A stretch of 64,000 nt of DNA from positions 332,367-396,366 of the forward strand of contig NZ_JAKSYD010000114.1 of the NCBI RefSeq assembly GCF_022829605.1, read 5' to 3'. Source of the stretch: Methylobacterium sp. E-065 (GTDB taxonomy: Bacteria; Pseudomonadota; Alphaproteobacteria; Rhizobiales; Beijerinckiaceae). Made by a program: the position numbers and the translations under genes. This document shows positions 1 to 16,538 of this stretch, one piece after another (position 1 is the stretch's first letter; every line of letters starts with the position of its first letter). The notes beneath the pieces were generated by a model. The model saw only the letters and a program-made list of their open reading frames with translations, did not search any database and was not told the DNA's origin.

Positions 1-246
1 CCACATTTCCGGCGGGCGCCGCAGTGAGACAGGCTAATGCGGCGCGTCGCAAGACCCCAATGTGGATAGTATGGGGCAGTGTGCCGTAAATATAGCGTCT
101 GCAACCACGTAAGCAGGCTTAAAGGGCTCTCCGCCAAAGTGGACGCCGGTTGGGCGCAAGAGCGCGTCAAAACAGAGGTTAAGAGCCGCGCGTGATTGCA
201 ATGCGATCGAGTACGGCCCTAATGGCGGCGGCATCGAGGGGGTGAC

Positions 247-1239
247 ATGGCGGTCCTAGTAACGGGCGGTGCCGGATATATCGGCAGCCATATGGTTTTG
301 GCGCTGCTCGACGCCGGCCACGAGGAGGTCGTGGTTCTCGACGATCTCTCGACCGGCTTCGACTGGGCCGTGCCGGAAGGCGTCAAGCTCGTGGTGGGCG
401 ACGTGGCGGACCAAGCCCTCGTCACCCAGACCATCCTGCAGCATCGCATCGACGCGCTGGCCCATTTCGCCGCCAAGATCGTGGTCCCCGAATCCGTGTC
501 GGACCCGCTCGGCTACTACCTCGCCAACACCGTAAAGACCCGCTCGCTGATCGAGGCCGCGGTCCGCGCCGGCGTGCGCCACGTGATCTTCTCCTCGACG
601 GCGGCGGTCTACGGCGAGCCGGAGGTCGTGCCGGTCCCCGAGGATCTGCCGCTGAAGCCGATCAACCCCTATGGCCGCTCGAAGCTGATGAGCGAGTGGA
701 TGATCGCCGACGCGGCAGCGGCCCACGACTTCACCTATGTGATCCTGCGCTATTTCAACGTCGCGGGCGCCGACCCCCAGGGCCGGTCCGGGCAGTCGAC
801 GCCGAACGCGACCCATCTGATCAAGGTCGCCACGCAGGCGGCGCTCGGCCAGCGCGAGCGGCTCGACGTCTACGGCACCGACTACCCGACGCCCGACGGC
901 TCGTGCCTGCGCGACTACATCCAGGTCTCGGACCTCGCCGAGGCGCACCGGGTCGCGCTCGATCATCTGCGCTCGGGCGGCGACAGCCTGACGCTGAATT
1001 GCGGTTACGGGCGCGGCTACTCGGTGCTCGACGTCATCGAGGTGGTGAAGCGGATTTCCGGTCGCGACTTCGCGGTGCGGCTGTGTCCGCGGCGGCCCGG
1101 CGATCCGGCCCAGATCGTGGCCGAGGCGGGGTTGATCCGGGACCGTCTGGGCTGGCGTCCGCAACACGACGATCTCGACGCGATCGTGGGTCAGGCGCTC
1201 GCCTGGGAGGACCGCCTCGCCAAGCGCAACCGGATCTGA
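247..1239 (+). CDS. galE: UDP-glucose 4-epimerase
   Basis: This 330-residue short-chain dehydrogenase interconverts UDP-glucose and UDP-galactose in the cytoplasm, feeding surface polysaccharide synthesis. The Rossmann glycine motif TGGAGYIG is at residues 6-13. The catalytic Ser/Thr lies in FSSTAAVYG near residue 118, and the YxxxK pair is Y142/K146 within NPYGRSK. RYFNVAGADPQGR and the later RDYIQVSDLA are typical GalE sequences, and the length fits the family. The ATG is preceded by GAGGGGGTGAC, a strong ribosome-binding site. The next gene starts 4 bp after the stop, so the two may be cotranscribed. Other UDP-sugar 4-epimerases are possible, but the motifs favour GalE. Confidence 0.92.
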   Translation: MAVLVTGGAGYIGSHMVLALLDAGHEEVVVLDDLSTGFDWAVPEGVKLVVGDVADQALVTQTILQHRIDALAHFAAKIVVPESVSDPLGYYLANTVKTRSLIEAAVRAGVRHVIFSSTAAVYGEPEVVPVPEDLPLKPINPYGRSKLMSEWMIADAAAAHDFTYVILRYFNVAGADPQGRSGQSTPNATHLIKVATQAALGQRERLDVYGTDYPTPDGSCLRDYIQVSDLAEAHRVALDHLRSGGDSLTLNCGYGRGYSVLDVIEVVKRISGRDFAVRLCPRRPGDPAQIVAEAGLIRDRLGWRPQHDDLDAIVGQALAWEDRLAKRNRI

Positions 1240-1243
1240 CCGG

Positions 1244-2431
1244 GTGCTGTCGCGGAGGGCGTTGCTCGCGGCCAGCCTGTGCCTTCCGGGGGTTGCGCGG
1301 GCGAAGGACGGTGCGGGCGCCGACAGTGCCTTCCGGGCCTTCGTCACCGCCCTGCGCCCCGATGCGGCAGCTCGCGGCGTGACACCTCAGACCTTCGATG
1401 CAGCCTTTCGCGGGATCGTGGCTCCAGATGCTGCGATCCTGGCGCGGACGCGTCGGCAGAGCGAGTTCGTCCGGCCAGTCTGGGATTATCTGGTCAATGC
1501 GGCCTCGGCCGGCCGGATTGCTCGGGGCCGTGCGCGTGCCGCCGCGCTGGGCTCGACGCTCCGGGGGATCGAGACGCGGTACGGCCTGCCTGGCCCGGTG
1601 GTGCTGGCGATCTGGGGCATTGAATCCGATTTCGGCGCCAGTGCGGGCGATGTCCCGACGATCCGCGCCCTCGCGACGCTGGCGCAAGCGGGCCACCGGG
1701 GTACCCTGTTCCGCGACGAGCTGCTGGCGGCTCTCACCATCCTGCAGCGGGGCGACATCACACCGGCGCGGATGAGCGGAAGCTGGGCGGGGGCCATGGG
1801 TCAGGTCCAGTTCCTGCCCTCCACCTATCTCGCGCACGCGGTCGATTTCGATGGCGACGGCCATCGCGACATCTGGACCAGCGCCCCCGACTCGCTCGCC
1901 TCCATCGCAGCCTATCTCAAGGATCTCGGCTGGAATCCGGCCCTGTCCTGGGGATACGAGGTGCGCCTGCCGGAGGGCTTCGATCTGGCGCGCTACACCG
2001 ACGACCTTTCGGCCTTCGCCGACCGGGGCGTTCGACGCACGGATGGCAGTCCGCTGCCGGCACGGGGGCGTGCCAGCCTGTTTCTGCCGGGCGGGCTCGG
2101 GGCGCCGGTCTTTCTGATCACCGACAATTTCGAGGTGATCCGGGGCTACAACACCTCGGATTCCTACGCACTGGCCGTAGGCCATCTCGCCGACCGCCTC
2201 GGGGGCGGCCCGGCGCTGGCCGCGTCCTGGCCTGCGGGGCCGAGCCTCGACGGGTCGGGATTGCGCGCGCTTCAGGCCGGCCTCGCCGCGGGAGGCTTCT
2301 ATGATGGTCCGGCGGATGGCCGTGCCGGGCCCAAGCTCCGCGAGGCGGTGCGGCGCTATCAGATCAGCGTGGGCCTGCCCGCGGACGGCTACGCGACCGC
2401 TGCCCTTCTCGCCCGCGTCGCCGGTCGATGA
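1244..2431 (+). CDS. lytic murein transglycosylase, MltB type with PG-binding domain
   Basis: A 395-residue exported enzyme predicted to cleave the peptidoglycan glycan chain with formation of 1,6-anhydromuropeptides. Residues 1-20 form a Tat/Sec-like signal ending in ARA. The SLT_2 catalytic core follows, with the presumed catalytic acid E127 in LAIWGIESDFGAS and the family block GAMGQVQFLPSTYL. Roughly residues 330-395 resemble a PG_binding_1 domain (LQAGLAAGGFYDGPADG, then a VRRYQ helix). The start is GTG, 4 bp after galE. The Glu and the domain order are visible; periplasmic or outer-membrane location is inferred from the signal sequence. Confidence 0.88.
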   Translation: MLSRRALLAASLCLPGVARAKDGAGADSAFRAFVTALRPDAAARGVTPQTFDAAFRGIVAPDAAILARTRRQSEFVRPVWDYLVNAASAGRIARGRARAAALGSTLRGIETRYGLPGPVVLAIWGIESDFGASAGDVPTIRALATLAQAGHRGTLFRDELLAALTILQRGDITPARMSGSWAGAMGQVQFLPSTYLAHAVDFDGDGHRDIWTSAPDSLASIAAYLKDLGWNPALSWGYEVRLPEGFDLARYTDDLSAFADRGVRRTDGSPLPARGRASLFLPGGLGAPVFLITDNFEVIRGYNTSDSYALAVGHLADRLGGGPALAASWPAGPSLDGSGLRALQAGLAAGGFYDGPADGRAGPKLREAVRRYQISVGLPADGYATAALLARVAGR

Positions 2432-2536
2432 ACGCGCCGGCTCCGCCCGCGAGCACATTTAGACCCGGCAACCACTTCGCCCTATAGTGCAGCGGTTTCG
2501 GACGGCTCCGTTCGTTGTGAAGAGTGCGGGATACGC

Positions 2537-3961
2537 ATGAACGTCGCTGGTCGCTGCGGCTCAAGACGGCCGGTGCATCTGGGTCTCGCCACTGCGCTCT
2601 GGCTCTGTGCCCTTCCGCTGCTCGGCGGCGCCCCCGCCTTCGCGCAATGGGGCGACGGCTATCAGCAGCCCGGCAATGGCACCTACTATGAGGCGCCCCC
2701 ACGCCGTCGCCCCCGGGACGCCTATTACCGGGATGACGGAAGCTATGGGCGCCAGCCCCGCGCCGCGCCGCCGCAGGAGGCGCCGCGCCAGTTCTACTGG
2801 CCCTGGGAGGACCGGCCGCAACCCGTCGCGCCCCCGCCCGAGCGGACCTACCGGGCCCCGCGTCCCCGCAACAGCTACAGTCCCGCCGAGGCCCAGCGGC
2901 CAATACCCGCGATCAAACGCCGGGTGCGCCCCGCCCGGGCTCCGACGCCACCGAAGCCCGCCATCGCCAAGACCGAGCCTCATGTGCAGATCGCCGTGTT
3001 CGGCGATTCCCTGGCGGATCATCTGGCGAAGGGCCTCGACGACGTCTTCGAGGACAACGCCGATGTCGCTGTGATCGACCGCGCCAAGGGCGACAGCGGG
3101 CTCGTCCGCCAGGACGTGATCGACTGGCCGAAGGTGGCCCAGGATTACCTCCAGACGAACCCAAAGGTTCGCTACGCCCTTGTGATGCTGGGCGCCAACG
3201 ACCGGCAGCCGATCCGAGACGGCGAAGAGACCGTCGATCCTCTAACCGATCGCTGGCGCACCCTGTACCGGGCGCGGGTCGATGCGCTCATCAAGGTGTT
3301 CACCGACCGCAAGCTGCCGCTGGTCTGGGTCGGGCTGCCGCCCGTGCAGAGCGAGTCGCTGAGCCGCGATTTGGCTGCGATCAACGACATCGTGCGCGAC
3401 AGCGTGACCAAGGCGGGCGCGACCTATGTCGATATCTGGCCGGGCTTCGTCGACGATCGGGACCGTTACGCGGCCTCCGGGCCCGACCCCGAAGGCCAGA
3501 TCGCCAAGCTCCGCACCGCCGACGGCGTTCATTTCACGAAGGCCGGCGGCCGGAAGCTCGCGCATTTCGCCGATGTCGAGCTCAAGCGCCTGATGGGCAC
3601 CGCGCCGGCGCCGGCCGATCAACCGTCCGCCACCGTGGCCCCGAGCGGGCTACCCGCGGTCGTCGCCCCGAGCCTCGACGGGACCGGGCAGTCCACCGAC
3701 ACGGCGGCAATTGATCGGCAGATCACCGCGATGCTGCCGAGCCTGCCGGAACCCCCCGGTGTCCCGGCGCTGCCGGTCAAGCCCGCGGCCGGGCCCGTCA
3801 TTCCGCTGAGCCGGACGGAAGTCTCGCCCGGCGGCTCCCTGCTGACCGGGCGCCCGCGGGATGCGGACAATCTCGGGACGGTCGAGCGAACGCTGCTGCG
3901 CGGGAACGCGCCGATGCCGCAGCCCGGGCGGGCCGACGATTTTCGCTGGCCCCCAGGCTGA
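2537..3961 (+). CDS. exported SGNH/GDSL hydrolase, DUF459 family
   Basis: A 474-residue secreted protein. The signal peptide runs to about residue 36 (APAFA) and is followed by a long Pro/Arg-rich linker (about 37-145). The SGNH-hydrolase domain contains the GDS block AVFGDSLADHL (Ser about 158), the LGAND block near 219-222 and the Asp-x-x-His block DGVHFTKAG near 329. The C-terminal 120 residues are again low-complexity and Pro-rich. Family members are probably envelope esterases or acetyl hydrolases acting on polysaccharide or peptidoglycan; the substrate cannot be read from the sequence. It is convergent with gltD. Confidence 0.82.
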   Translation: MNVAGRCGSRRPVHLGLATALWLCALPLLGGAPAFAQWGDGYQQPGNGTYYEAPPRRRPRDAYYRDDGSYGRQPRAAPPQEAPRQFYWPWEDRPQPVAPPPERTYRAPRPRNSYSPAEAQRPIPAIKRRVRPARAPTPPKPAIAKTEPHVQIAVFGDSLADHLAKGLDDVFEDNADVAVIDRAKGDSGLVRQDVIDWPKVAQDYLQTNPKVRYALVMLGANDRQPIRDGEETVDPLTDRWRTLYRARVDALIKVFTDRKLPLVWVGLPPVQSESLSRDLAAINDIVRDSVTKAGATYVDIWPGFVDDRDRYAASGPDPEGQIAKLRTADGVHFTKAGGRKLAHFADVELKRLMGTAPAPADQPSATVAPSGLPAVVAPSLDGTGQSTDTAAIDRQITAMLPSLPEPPGVPALPVKPAAGPVIPLSRTEVSPGGSLLTGRPRDADNLGTVERTLLRGNAPMPQPGRADDFRWPPG

Positions 3962-4017
3962 AGCCGTTACCGGCCTGAGATTCTTCGCTCTCACACCAGT
4001 AGCCTCAGCGAACAACG

Positions 4018-4041
4018 CTCCCCCCTCACGACAAGGGGGAG
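4018..4041. terminator. hairpin between convergent genes
   Basis: A 7-bp inverted repeat, CTCCCCC/GGGGGAG with a 10-nt loop, lies between the DUF459 gene and gltD, which converge here. There is no U-tract on either side, so a bidirectional terminator role is inferred from position only. Confidence 0.4.
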
Positions 4042-4054
4042 GAGCGGCGCAGTC

Positions 4055-5488
4055 CTACCGTGGCAGAACGCTCGAACCCATCAGCATCTCGTCAATGGCG
4101 CGGGCCGCCTGTCGACCCTCACGGATCGCCCAGACCACCAGCGACTGACCCCGGCGCATGTCGCCGGCCGCCCAGATCTTCGCGTCGGAGGTGCGATAAT
4201 CCTCCTCGTTCGCCTCGACGTTGCCGCGCTTGTCGACGCCGATCCCGGACTGCTCCAGCAGCCCCTTCTGGACCGACCCGGCAAAGCCAATCGCCATGAA
4301 GACGAGGTCGGCCGGTAGGACGAATTCCGAACCCTCGATCGGCTGGCGCTTGGCATCGACCCGGGCGCAGACGACGCCCGTAAGCCGTCCCTTCTTGTTG
4401 CCTTCGAGCCGGAGCGTTGCCGCCTGGAACTCGCGCTCCGCGCCCTCGGCCTGGCTGGAGGAGGTGCGCATCTTGGTCGGCCAGTAGGGCCACACGGTCA
4501 GCTTGTCCTCGCGCTCCGGCGGCCGCGGGCGGATGTCGAGCTGCGTCACCGACAGGGCCCCCTGGCGGAACGCCGTGCCGACGCAATCGGAGGCGGTGTC
4601 GCCGCCACCGATCACCACCACGTTCTTGCCGCTGGCCAGAATCGGCTGCTCGCCGTTGCCGCGCATCGGTTCGTTGTTCACCCGCCGGTTGGACTGGACG
4701 AGGAAGGGCATCGCGTAGTGCACGCCCTCCAGCTCCTGGCCGGGCAGCTGCGGATTGCGCGGATCCTCGGCGCCACCGCAGAACATCACGGCGTCGAACT
4801 CGGCCTTCAACTCGTCCACCGGTTTCGTCACGCCGATATTCTGGTTGTAGTGGAAGACGACGCCTTCGGCCTCCATCTGGCGCACGCGCCGGTCGATGTG
4901 GCGCTTCTCCATCTTGAAGTCCGGGATGCCGTAGCGGAGCAAACCGCCGGCCTTCGGCTCACGTTCGAAGACGTGGACGTCGTGCCCGACCCGGGCGAGC
5001 TGCTGCGCCGCCGCCATGCCGGCCGGGCCCGAGCCCACCACCGCCACCCGCTTGCCGGTGCGGATCTGCGCCGGCTCCGGTTTCACCCAGCCCATGTTCC
5101 ACGCCCGGTCGGCGATCGCCTGCTCGATCGTCTTGATAGCGACCGGCTGGTTCTCGAGGTTCAGCGTGCAGGCTTCCTCGCAGGGCGCGGGGCAGACGCG
5201 GCCAGTGAATTCCGGAAAGTTGTTGGTCGAGTGGAGGTTGCGCGAGGCCTCCTCCCAATCCGACTGGAACACGAGGTCGTTCCAGTCCGGGATCTGGTTG
5301 TGGACCGGGCAGCCGGTCGGGCCGTGACAGAACGGGATGCCGCAATCCATGCAGCGCGCCGCCTGTTTGGTCAGGTCATGCTCGTCGAGCGGGAGCGTGA
5401 ACTCGCGAAAATGCCGGACCCGGTCGGCGGCGAGCTGATACTTCTGCTCCTGCCGGTCGAATTCGAGGAAGCCTGTGATCTTGCCCAT
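4055..5488 (-). CDS. gltD: glutamate synthase [NADPH] small subunit
   Basis: This 477-residue iron-sulfur flavoprotein passes electrons from NADPH to the large subunit for reductive synthesis of glutamate from 2-oxoglutarate and glutamine. The N-terminal cysteine clusters [15 protein letters not shown] and [12 protein letters not shown] bind 4Fe-4S centres. [14 protein letters not shown] is the FAD site and [13 protein letters not shown] the NADPH site. The start was set at the ATG giving [13 protein letters not shown], the usual GltD N-terminus; the longer open frame upstream lies in the intergenic region. It sits 101 bp downstream of gltB on the same strand, presumably in one operon. Confidence 0.95.
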   Translation of the reverse strand: MGKITGFLEFDRQEQKYQLAADRVRHFREFTLPLDEHDLTKQAARCMDCGIPFCHGPTGCPVHNQIPDWNDLVFQSDWEEASRNLHSTNNFPEFTGRVCPAPCEEACTLNLENQPVAIKTIEQAIADRAWNMGWVKPEPAQIRTGKRVAVVGSGPAGMAAAQQLARVGHDVHVFEREPKAGGLLRYGIPDFKMEKRHIDRRVRQMEAEGVVFHYNQNIGVTKPVDELKAEFDAVMFCGGAEDPRNPQLPGQELEGVHYAMPFLVQSNRRVNNEPMRGNGEQPILASGKNVVVIGGGDTASDCVGTAFRQGALSVTQLDIRPRPPEREDKLTVWPYWPTKMRTSSSQAEGAEREFQAATLRLEGNKKGRLTGVVCARVDAKRQPIEGSEFVLPADLVFMAIGFAGSVQKGLLEQSGIGVDKRGNVEANEEDYRTSDAKIWAAGDMRRGQSLVVWAIREGRQAARAIDEMLMGSSVLPR

Positions 5489-5589
5489 TGATCCGCCCCT
5501 GGGCCGGCCAGTCTCTGACTGCGCTGCCCGCGTCGTCGCGTCTTTTGTGTGCGGGACCGGGTGGCGAACCACCCGGTCTAAAGCGGCGG

Positions 5590-10305
<4,716 letters not shown>

Positions 10306-10849
10306 GCTTCGATTCGTCCTTCCCTCGACACCGTCCGCCCATGAGCGCCCGCTCATGAACCTGCGAGCATGTTTCGTGCCCGCGTGCCGTTGGCGCCAGC
10401 CACTCCGACCACATGCCGCAGGCCGTCCGGCCGGTCCGCAGGGACACGTCCTTCGGCTTGCGTTCATCGAGGACCCGGACCGCTCGGGGAGCGGTGCGCT
10501 GGCGCGCCCGTATCCGTCTGCCGGAATGTCTCGCCCGCACGCGAGACGGCGACGGCCGGTGCACGGCCAATGGGACAGTTGTGCTGTCCTATGTCGCGAA
10601 ATTGCCAGATTGAAATGCTTTCAGCAAGTGACTGACGCCGAGCCCTCCAACGGGCATTCGGTCGCCTGGCGAAGAGTCGCGTCCAGCTTCCGCAATCTCG
10701 CCCGAATCGGGTTGTCTACCCCAGGTGCCGAGCACAAGCGGCATGCGGGGCAACGACCCTGCCGGCATGGTCGAGGTCCGGGTCCTACCGGCCCGGACCA
10801 TGCCGGAACCGGATACTCTGCCGGGTCTCCAGCACGGGAACGCACCAGA
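10306..10849. other. intergenic region upstream of gltB
   Basis: A region of 540-odd bases between two divergent genes. It must hold the gltB promoter and that of the exported-protein gene. I see no convincing coding frame, riboswitch or well-formed sigma-70 promoter. Confidence 0.5.
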
Positions 10850-10891
10850 GTGACAATAACGAACAGGACGTCCGCGCGCCTTCGGACCACG

Positions 10892-11713
10892 ATGAGCCGG
10901 GCGCTCTGCGCCACACTCCTGTGCGGCGGCGCGCTGCTGGGCCTCTGCGACGGGGCCAGCGCCCAGTTCGCCTTCGAGGAAGAGGTCGTGCCCCCGCGGG
11001 TGGTGGCGTGGCGCCTCGCCGACCAGGGTTTCACCGGCCTGAGCCGTCCGCGCTTCAATGGGCGCGTCTATGTGGTCGAGGCCGTGAGCCCGGCGGGCAT
11101 GCCGATACGGCTGTTCGTGGATCCGGGATCGGGCGGGATCGTCGGGCGCCAGCGCCTCGGTGCACCCGACGCGTATGCGCGGCTGGAGCGGCCCGCCCCC
11201 GGTTTCGGCTGGACCGAGGAGGATGCCGGACCCCGGCGAGCGCTACGTGCCGTGCCGGGAGCGGATGCTCCGGCCCTGCGCCTCGATCGACGCACGACGG
11301 CGCGGCCCGAAGGCAACCCCGACGGCCTCAATCCCGACAGCGCCGGCCAAAGCCCGACGCGGCGCAAGCTTGCGCGCACCGCACCGGCACGGAATCCCGA
11401 GCTGCGTGCCACGAATCGGACCTCGCCCGAGGCGCCGGCCCCCAAGATCGCTCCGGCCGAGGCGTCCAAGGCCGAACCGAAGGTCGAACCGGCACCCGAG
11501 ACCAAGTCGGCGGCGATCGACCGGGCACCGTCCGCCACTCCTGCACCGCGGCCGGACGACGCGGCCAAGCCCGCCGCCCCCACCGTGGCGGAGGCGGCCA
11601 AGCCGGTCGCCAAGGACTGGAAGGATCCGCCGACCGAGAAGAAGCCCGTCCGGGTGATCGGTGGCGCAACCATCGTTCCCGGCCCATCCGAGAAGGAGCC
11701 GGCGGCTCAGTAA
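10892..11713 (+). CDS. exported hypothetical protein with Pro/Ala/Lys-rich tail
   Basis: Unrecognised 273-residue secreted protein. It has a signal peptide (residues 1-25, ending GASAQ) and a compact N-terminal domain of about 75 residues with the blocks PPRVVAWRLADQGF, RPRFNGRVYVVEA and PIRLFVDPGSGGIVG. The last block resembles PepSY-like or periplasmic PRC-type folds. A low-complexity Pro/Ala/Lys/Glu tail of about 150 residues follows. An in-frame GTG at 10850 would add 14 basic residues before the signal and is an alternative start. The 3' end is only 4 bp from the convergent fdhD stop. Function unknown; an envelope role is likely. Confidence 0.65.
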   Translation: MSRALCATLLCGGALLGLCDGASAQFAFEEEVVPPRVVAWRLADQGFTGLSRPRFNGRVYVVEAVSPAGMPIRLFVDPGSGGIVGRQRLGAPDAYARLERPAPGFGWTEEDAGPRRALRAVPGADAPALRLDRRTTARPEGNPDGLNPDSAGQSPTRRKLARTAPARNPELRATNRTSPEAPAPKIAPAEASKAEPKVEPAPETKSAAIDRAPSATPAPRPDDAAKPAAPTVAEAAKPVAKDWKDPPTEKKPVRVIGGATIVPGPSEKEPAAQ

Positions 11714-11717
11714 CGTC

Positions 11718-12575
11718 CTATGCCGTTACGAGCCGTTCCGCCCCGGTGAACACCGTCACCGTGTCGGCGCGCGCGATGGCGCAGAGCGTGATCCCGTGTA
11801 CCCGGGCCCGTTCGAGCGCCAGGGACGTCGGCGCCGAGATCGCCACGATCACGGCCGCACCGAGACGCGCGGCCTTCTCGACCATCTCGAACGAGCAGCG
11901 GCTGGTGATCACCAGAAAACCTTGATCCGCCCGAGTTCCGGCCCGCATCAGGGCGCCGATCAGTTTGTCCAGCGCGTTGTGGCGCCCGACATCCTCCCGC
12001 ACGGCCAGCAGCTCACCGTCGAGACCCGCCCAGGCGGCTGCATGGACCGCCCGGGTCTCCGCCCCGAGACGCTGTGCAGCGTCGAGGCCCGCAAGCGCCC
12101 GGGCGATCGCCGGGAGCCGGATCTGCAGAGATGGAACGGCCCGCATCTCCGCCCGCGGCAACTCCGCCAGATCCTCGATGCCGCAAACGCCGCATCCGGT
12201 GCGTCCACTGATCGCGCGCTTGCGGGCGAGATGCTCGCGCAACCGCCCCGGGGCCAGATCGATGTGGAGCCGCACGCCGTCCGACCCGGCCTCGACCCGC
12301 GTTCCGCGGATCTCTTCGGCACTCTCCACGATCCCTTCGGTGAGACTGAAGCCGTAGGCGAAATCGTCGAGATCGGACGGTGTCGCCATCATGACCGCGT
12401 GCGGCACGCTGCCGTACACCAAGTTGACTGGTGTCTCGACAGCGAGCGCCCGATTGCCGGACAAAGCCCGGTCGCCGGACCGCGTCGCATCGCCTGTGTA
12501 AGCAACGACCAGCATCGGGACGTTCACCGAGCAGGGCGGCAGGCTGGTGAGTTGAGTCCCGGTGTCGGTCGACAT
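11718..12575 (-). CDS. fdhD: formate dehydrogenase accessory sulfurtransferase FdhD
   Basis: A 285-residue protein that transfers sulfur from a cysteine desulfurase to the molybdenum/tungsten-bis-PGD cofactor of formate dehydrogenases. The catalytic CxxC is C128/C131 in GRTGCGVCGIEDL. Other family blocks are ETPVNLVYG near the N-terminus, EDVGRHNALDKLIG, and TSRCSFEMVEKAA near the C-terminus. The ATG at 12575 has TTGGAG about 7 bp upstream. No formate dehydrogenase structural gene is adjacent. Confidence 0.92.
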   Translation of the reverse strand: MSTDTGTQLTSLPPCSVNVPMLVVAYTGDATRSGDRALSGNRALAVETPVNLVYGSVPHAVMMATPSDLDDFAYGFSLTEGIVESAEEIRGTRVEAGSDGVRLHIDLAPGRLREHLARKRAISGRTGCGVCGIEDLAELPRAEMRAVPSLQIRLPAIARALAGLDAAQRLGAETRAVHAAAWAGLDGELLAVREDVGRHNALDKLIGALMRAGTRADQGFLVITSRCSFEMVEKAARLGAAVIVAISAPTSLALERARVHGITLCAIARADTVTVFTGAERLVTA

Positions 12576-12854
12576 ACAGCGCTCCAATAGCGAGTCTCCT
12601 ACGTATCGATCACCGTTCGCGACACAATGGTGCGGCGGCAAACCTGCGCGCGACCGAGGTGGGACCCTCGCAAACCGCTGGAAAGCGCGCGATGCGACGC
12701 TTGTGCGGTTGCGCCATGGCGGCCCTTGTGGTCTGAAGCCCCGGTCGGATAATGCCGGGTGACACAACCGGCACTCCGTCACGTTGGCACAATCTCACTC
12801 TCAGTCGAGTGGGGGCCGGCGGGACCCAGCAGCCAGGGGAGCCACGAGAGGCAG

Positions 12855-13694
12855 ATGCGGACGGTGCGGACGATCAACCGGTCACTCTGGAGCCTCGCCA
12901 CGTTCGGCGCCCTGCTCTTCCCGACAGCGCATGCTCAGGCCGGCGGCTTCGGCCAGCCGATCCCGTGGGAGATGAGCCGGCAGATCCCGGTCACTGAGAA
13001 CGCCCGGGACATCCTGAACTTCGAGATCGGCCTCCACTGGTTGTCGATTGCAATCTCGGTCTTCGTCCTGGGCTTGATCCTGTGGTGCGTGTTCCGCTTC
13101 GGCGAGAAGCGCAACCCGACACCCTCGCGTACGACCCACAACACCGCCATCGAGGTCGCCTGGACGATCGTTCCGGTGCTGATCCTAGTCGCTGTGGCGA
13201 TCCCGTCCTTCCGCCTGCTGCGCACGCAGCTCTCCGATCCGAAAGCCGACATGATCGTGAAGGTCATCGGCCACGCATGGTACTGGTCCTACGAGTACCC
13301 GCAGACCGAGGCTGGCGGCGGCTTCACCTTCGATGCCAACATCGACGAGGACAAGCAGCCACGCCTGCTGCAGACCGACAACGAGATGGTGGTCCCGGTC
13401 GGCAAGATCGTGAAGATCCAGGTCACCGCCGCGGACGTCCTGCATTCCTGGGCGATGCCGTCCTTCGGCTTCAAGATCGACGCCGTGCCCGGCCGCCTGA
13501 ACCAGATGTGGTTCAAGGCCGACAAGGAAGGCACCTTCCACGGCCAGTGCTCGGAGCTCTGCGGCCAGCGCCACGCCTATATGCCGATCGTCGTCCGCGT
13601 GGTCAGCGAGCAGGCCTATGCCGAATGGCTGACGGAGGCGAAGACCAAATACGCCCGCATCGATAACGGCACGAGCCTCGCCGAGGCGCGCTGA
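12855..13694 (+). CDS. ctaC: cytochrome c oxidase subunit II
   Basis: A 279-residue subunit carrying the CuA centre that accepts electrons from cytochrome c. A signal peptide ends near residue 28, and two membrane helices span about 60-80 and 100-120. The periplasmic cupredoxin domain has all CuA ligands: H197 (LHSWAMP), C232, E234, C236, H240 and M243 in QCSELCGQRHAYM. The start ATG (MRTVRTINRS) follows GAGAGG; the open frame reaches 32 codons further upstream without conserved sequence. First gene of the aa3 oxidase operon. Confidence 0.96.
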   Translation: MRTVRTINRSLWSLATFGALLFPTAHAQAGGFGQPIPWEMSRQIPVTENARDILNFEIGLHWLSIAISVFVLGLILWCVFRFGEKRNPTPSRTTHNTAIEVAWTIVPVLILVAVAIPSFRLLRTQLSDPKADMIVKVIGHAWYWSYEYPQTEAGGGFTFDANIDEDKQPRLLQTDNEMVVPVGKIVKIQVTAADVLHSWAMPSFGFKIDAVPGRLNQMWFKADKEGTFHGQCSELCGQRHAYMPIVVRVVSEQAYAEWLTEAKTKYARIDNGTSLAEAR

Positions 13695-15368
<1,674 letters not shown>

Positions 15369-15377
15369 TAGAAACAA

Positions 15378-15403
15378 GCGAGGGCCGCGTATGCGGCCCT
15401 CGC
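15378..15403 (+). terminator. strong hairpin after ctaD
   Basis: A perfect 11-bp inverted repeat, GCGAGGGCCGC/GCGGCCCTCGC around a GTAT tetraloop, starts 9 bp after the ctaD stop. No U-tract follows. It could be a terminator that is partly read through into ctaB, or an mRNA-stabilising element raising the ratio of subunits I/II. Confidence 0.65.
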
Positions 15404-15582
15404 CCTTCCCCGGAGGCCGGTTCACCGACCTCCCGGCAAGGGTGAGCGTTGAGGGCGATCCGCATGGGCCGTGGGACAAATCCCGGGCCCCGCTCACGTA
15501 ACCCCTTGGAATACGTCGAATTCGAAACTCGACTCGGCCGTGACGCGCGTGGCCGGGCGCCGGCACAGCAGCGGCAGACGCG

Positions 15583-16533
15583 ATGACGAGCCTGACGAAC
15601 ACCATTGGACGGGACGGCCCGGCCCCAGCCCTTTCGACGGCTGGCGGAGATGTCCCGGACTATTTCGCGCTTCTGAAGCCGCGGGTGATGGTCCTCGTGA
15701 TCTTCACAGCCCTCGTCGGCATGGTCGTGTCGCAGGGTCACGTGCAACCGGCGATCGGTGCGATCTCGCTGCTCGCCATTGCAGTCGGTGCCGGCGCCTC
15801 CGGCTGTCTCAACATGTGGTGGGATGCGGACATCGACGCCGTGATGAGCCGCACCGCCACGCGGCCGATTCCGGCCGGTCGCATTACGTCCGAGGAGGCC
15901 CTCGGCTTCGGGCTGTTTCTGTCGGTCGCCTCGGTGCTGGTGCTGGGCCTCGCCGCCAACCTTCTGGCTGCGGCCCTGCTCGCCTTCACGATCGTGTTCT
16001 ACGCGGTGGTCTATTCGATGTGGCTGAAGCGGGCGACCGCGCAGAACATCGTGATCGGCGGCGCCGCGGGCGCCCTGCCCCCGGTCATCGGCCAAGCCGT
16101 GGTGTCCGGTTCGGTCGGGATCGAGTCGCTGGTCCTGTTCGCCATCATCTTTATCTGGACGCCGCCGCATTTCTGGGCGCTGGCCCTGATCAAGGCGGAC
16201 GAGTACGCCAAGGCCGGCATTCCGATGATGCCGAACGTGGCCGGTCCCGCGTCCACCCGCCGCCAGATCGTCGGGTATTCCTTGTTGCTGGCGCCCCTCA
16301 GTCTCGCACCCGTCGCCCTGGGCTTCGGCGGCCTGCTCTACGCCGTGATCGGTCTCGTGGGCGGTCTCGGCATGGTCGCCTTCAGCGTCCGCGTGCTGCG
16401 CAATCGCGAGGGTGAGGCGGAGCGGCGTGCGGCCCTCGGCATGTTCGGCTTCTCGATCCTCTATCTCTTCGCGTTGTTCTCCGCGTTGCTGGCCGAGCAG
16501 AGCTTCGGCCTGTTCCGGCCGGTCCTGGGCTGA
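15583..16533 (+). CDS. ctaB: protohaem IX farnesyltransferase (haem O synthase)
   Basis: A 316-residue UbiA-superfamily membrane prenyltransferase that makes haem O, the haem A precursor needed by the oxidase encoded alongside. The allylic diphosphate-binding motif is NMWWDADID (N77, D81, D85), and the second conserved loop contains [13 protein letters not shown] and [10 protein letters not shown]. There are about nine transmembrane segments. Spacing to the next small gene is 5 bp. Confidence 0.95.
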   Translation: MTSLTNTIGRDGPAPALSTAGGDVPDYFALLKPRVMVLVIFTALVGMVVSQGHVQPAIGAISLLAIAVGAGASGCLNMWWDADIDAVMSRTATRPIPAGRITSEEALGFGLFLSVASVLVLGLAANLLAAALLAFTIVFYAVVYSMWLKRATAQNIVIGGAAGALPPVIGQAVVSGSVGIESLVLFAIIFIWTPPHFWALALIKADEYAKAGIPMMPNVAGPASTRRQIVGYSLLLAPLSLAPVALGFGGLLYAVIGLVGGLGMVAFSVRVLRNREGEAERRAALGMFGFSILYLFALFSALLAEQSFGLFRPVLG

Positions 16534-16538
16534 GCGCG

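Noticed and set aside
256..1347. Long open frame opposite galE
   Set aside because: Arg/Ala-rich shadow of a GC-rich gene with no motif; the plus-strand frame is clearly GalE.
10306..10849. Riboswitch or small RNA upstream of gltB
   Set aside because: No conserved riboswitch core or strong hairpin series could be recognised by eye.
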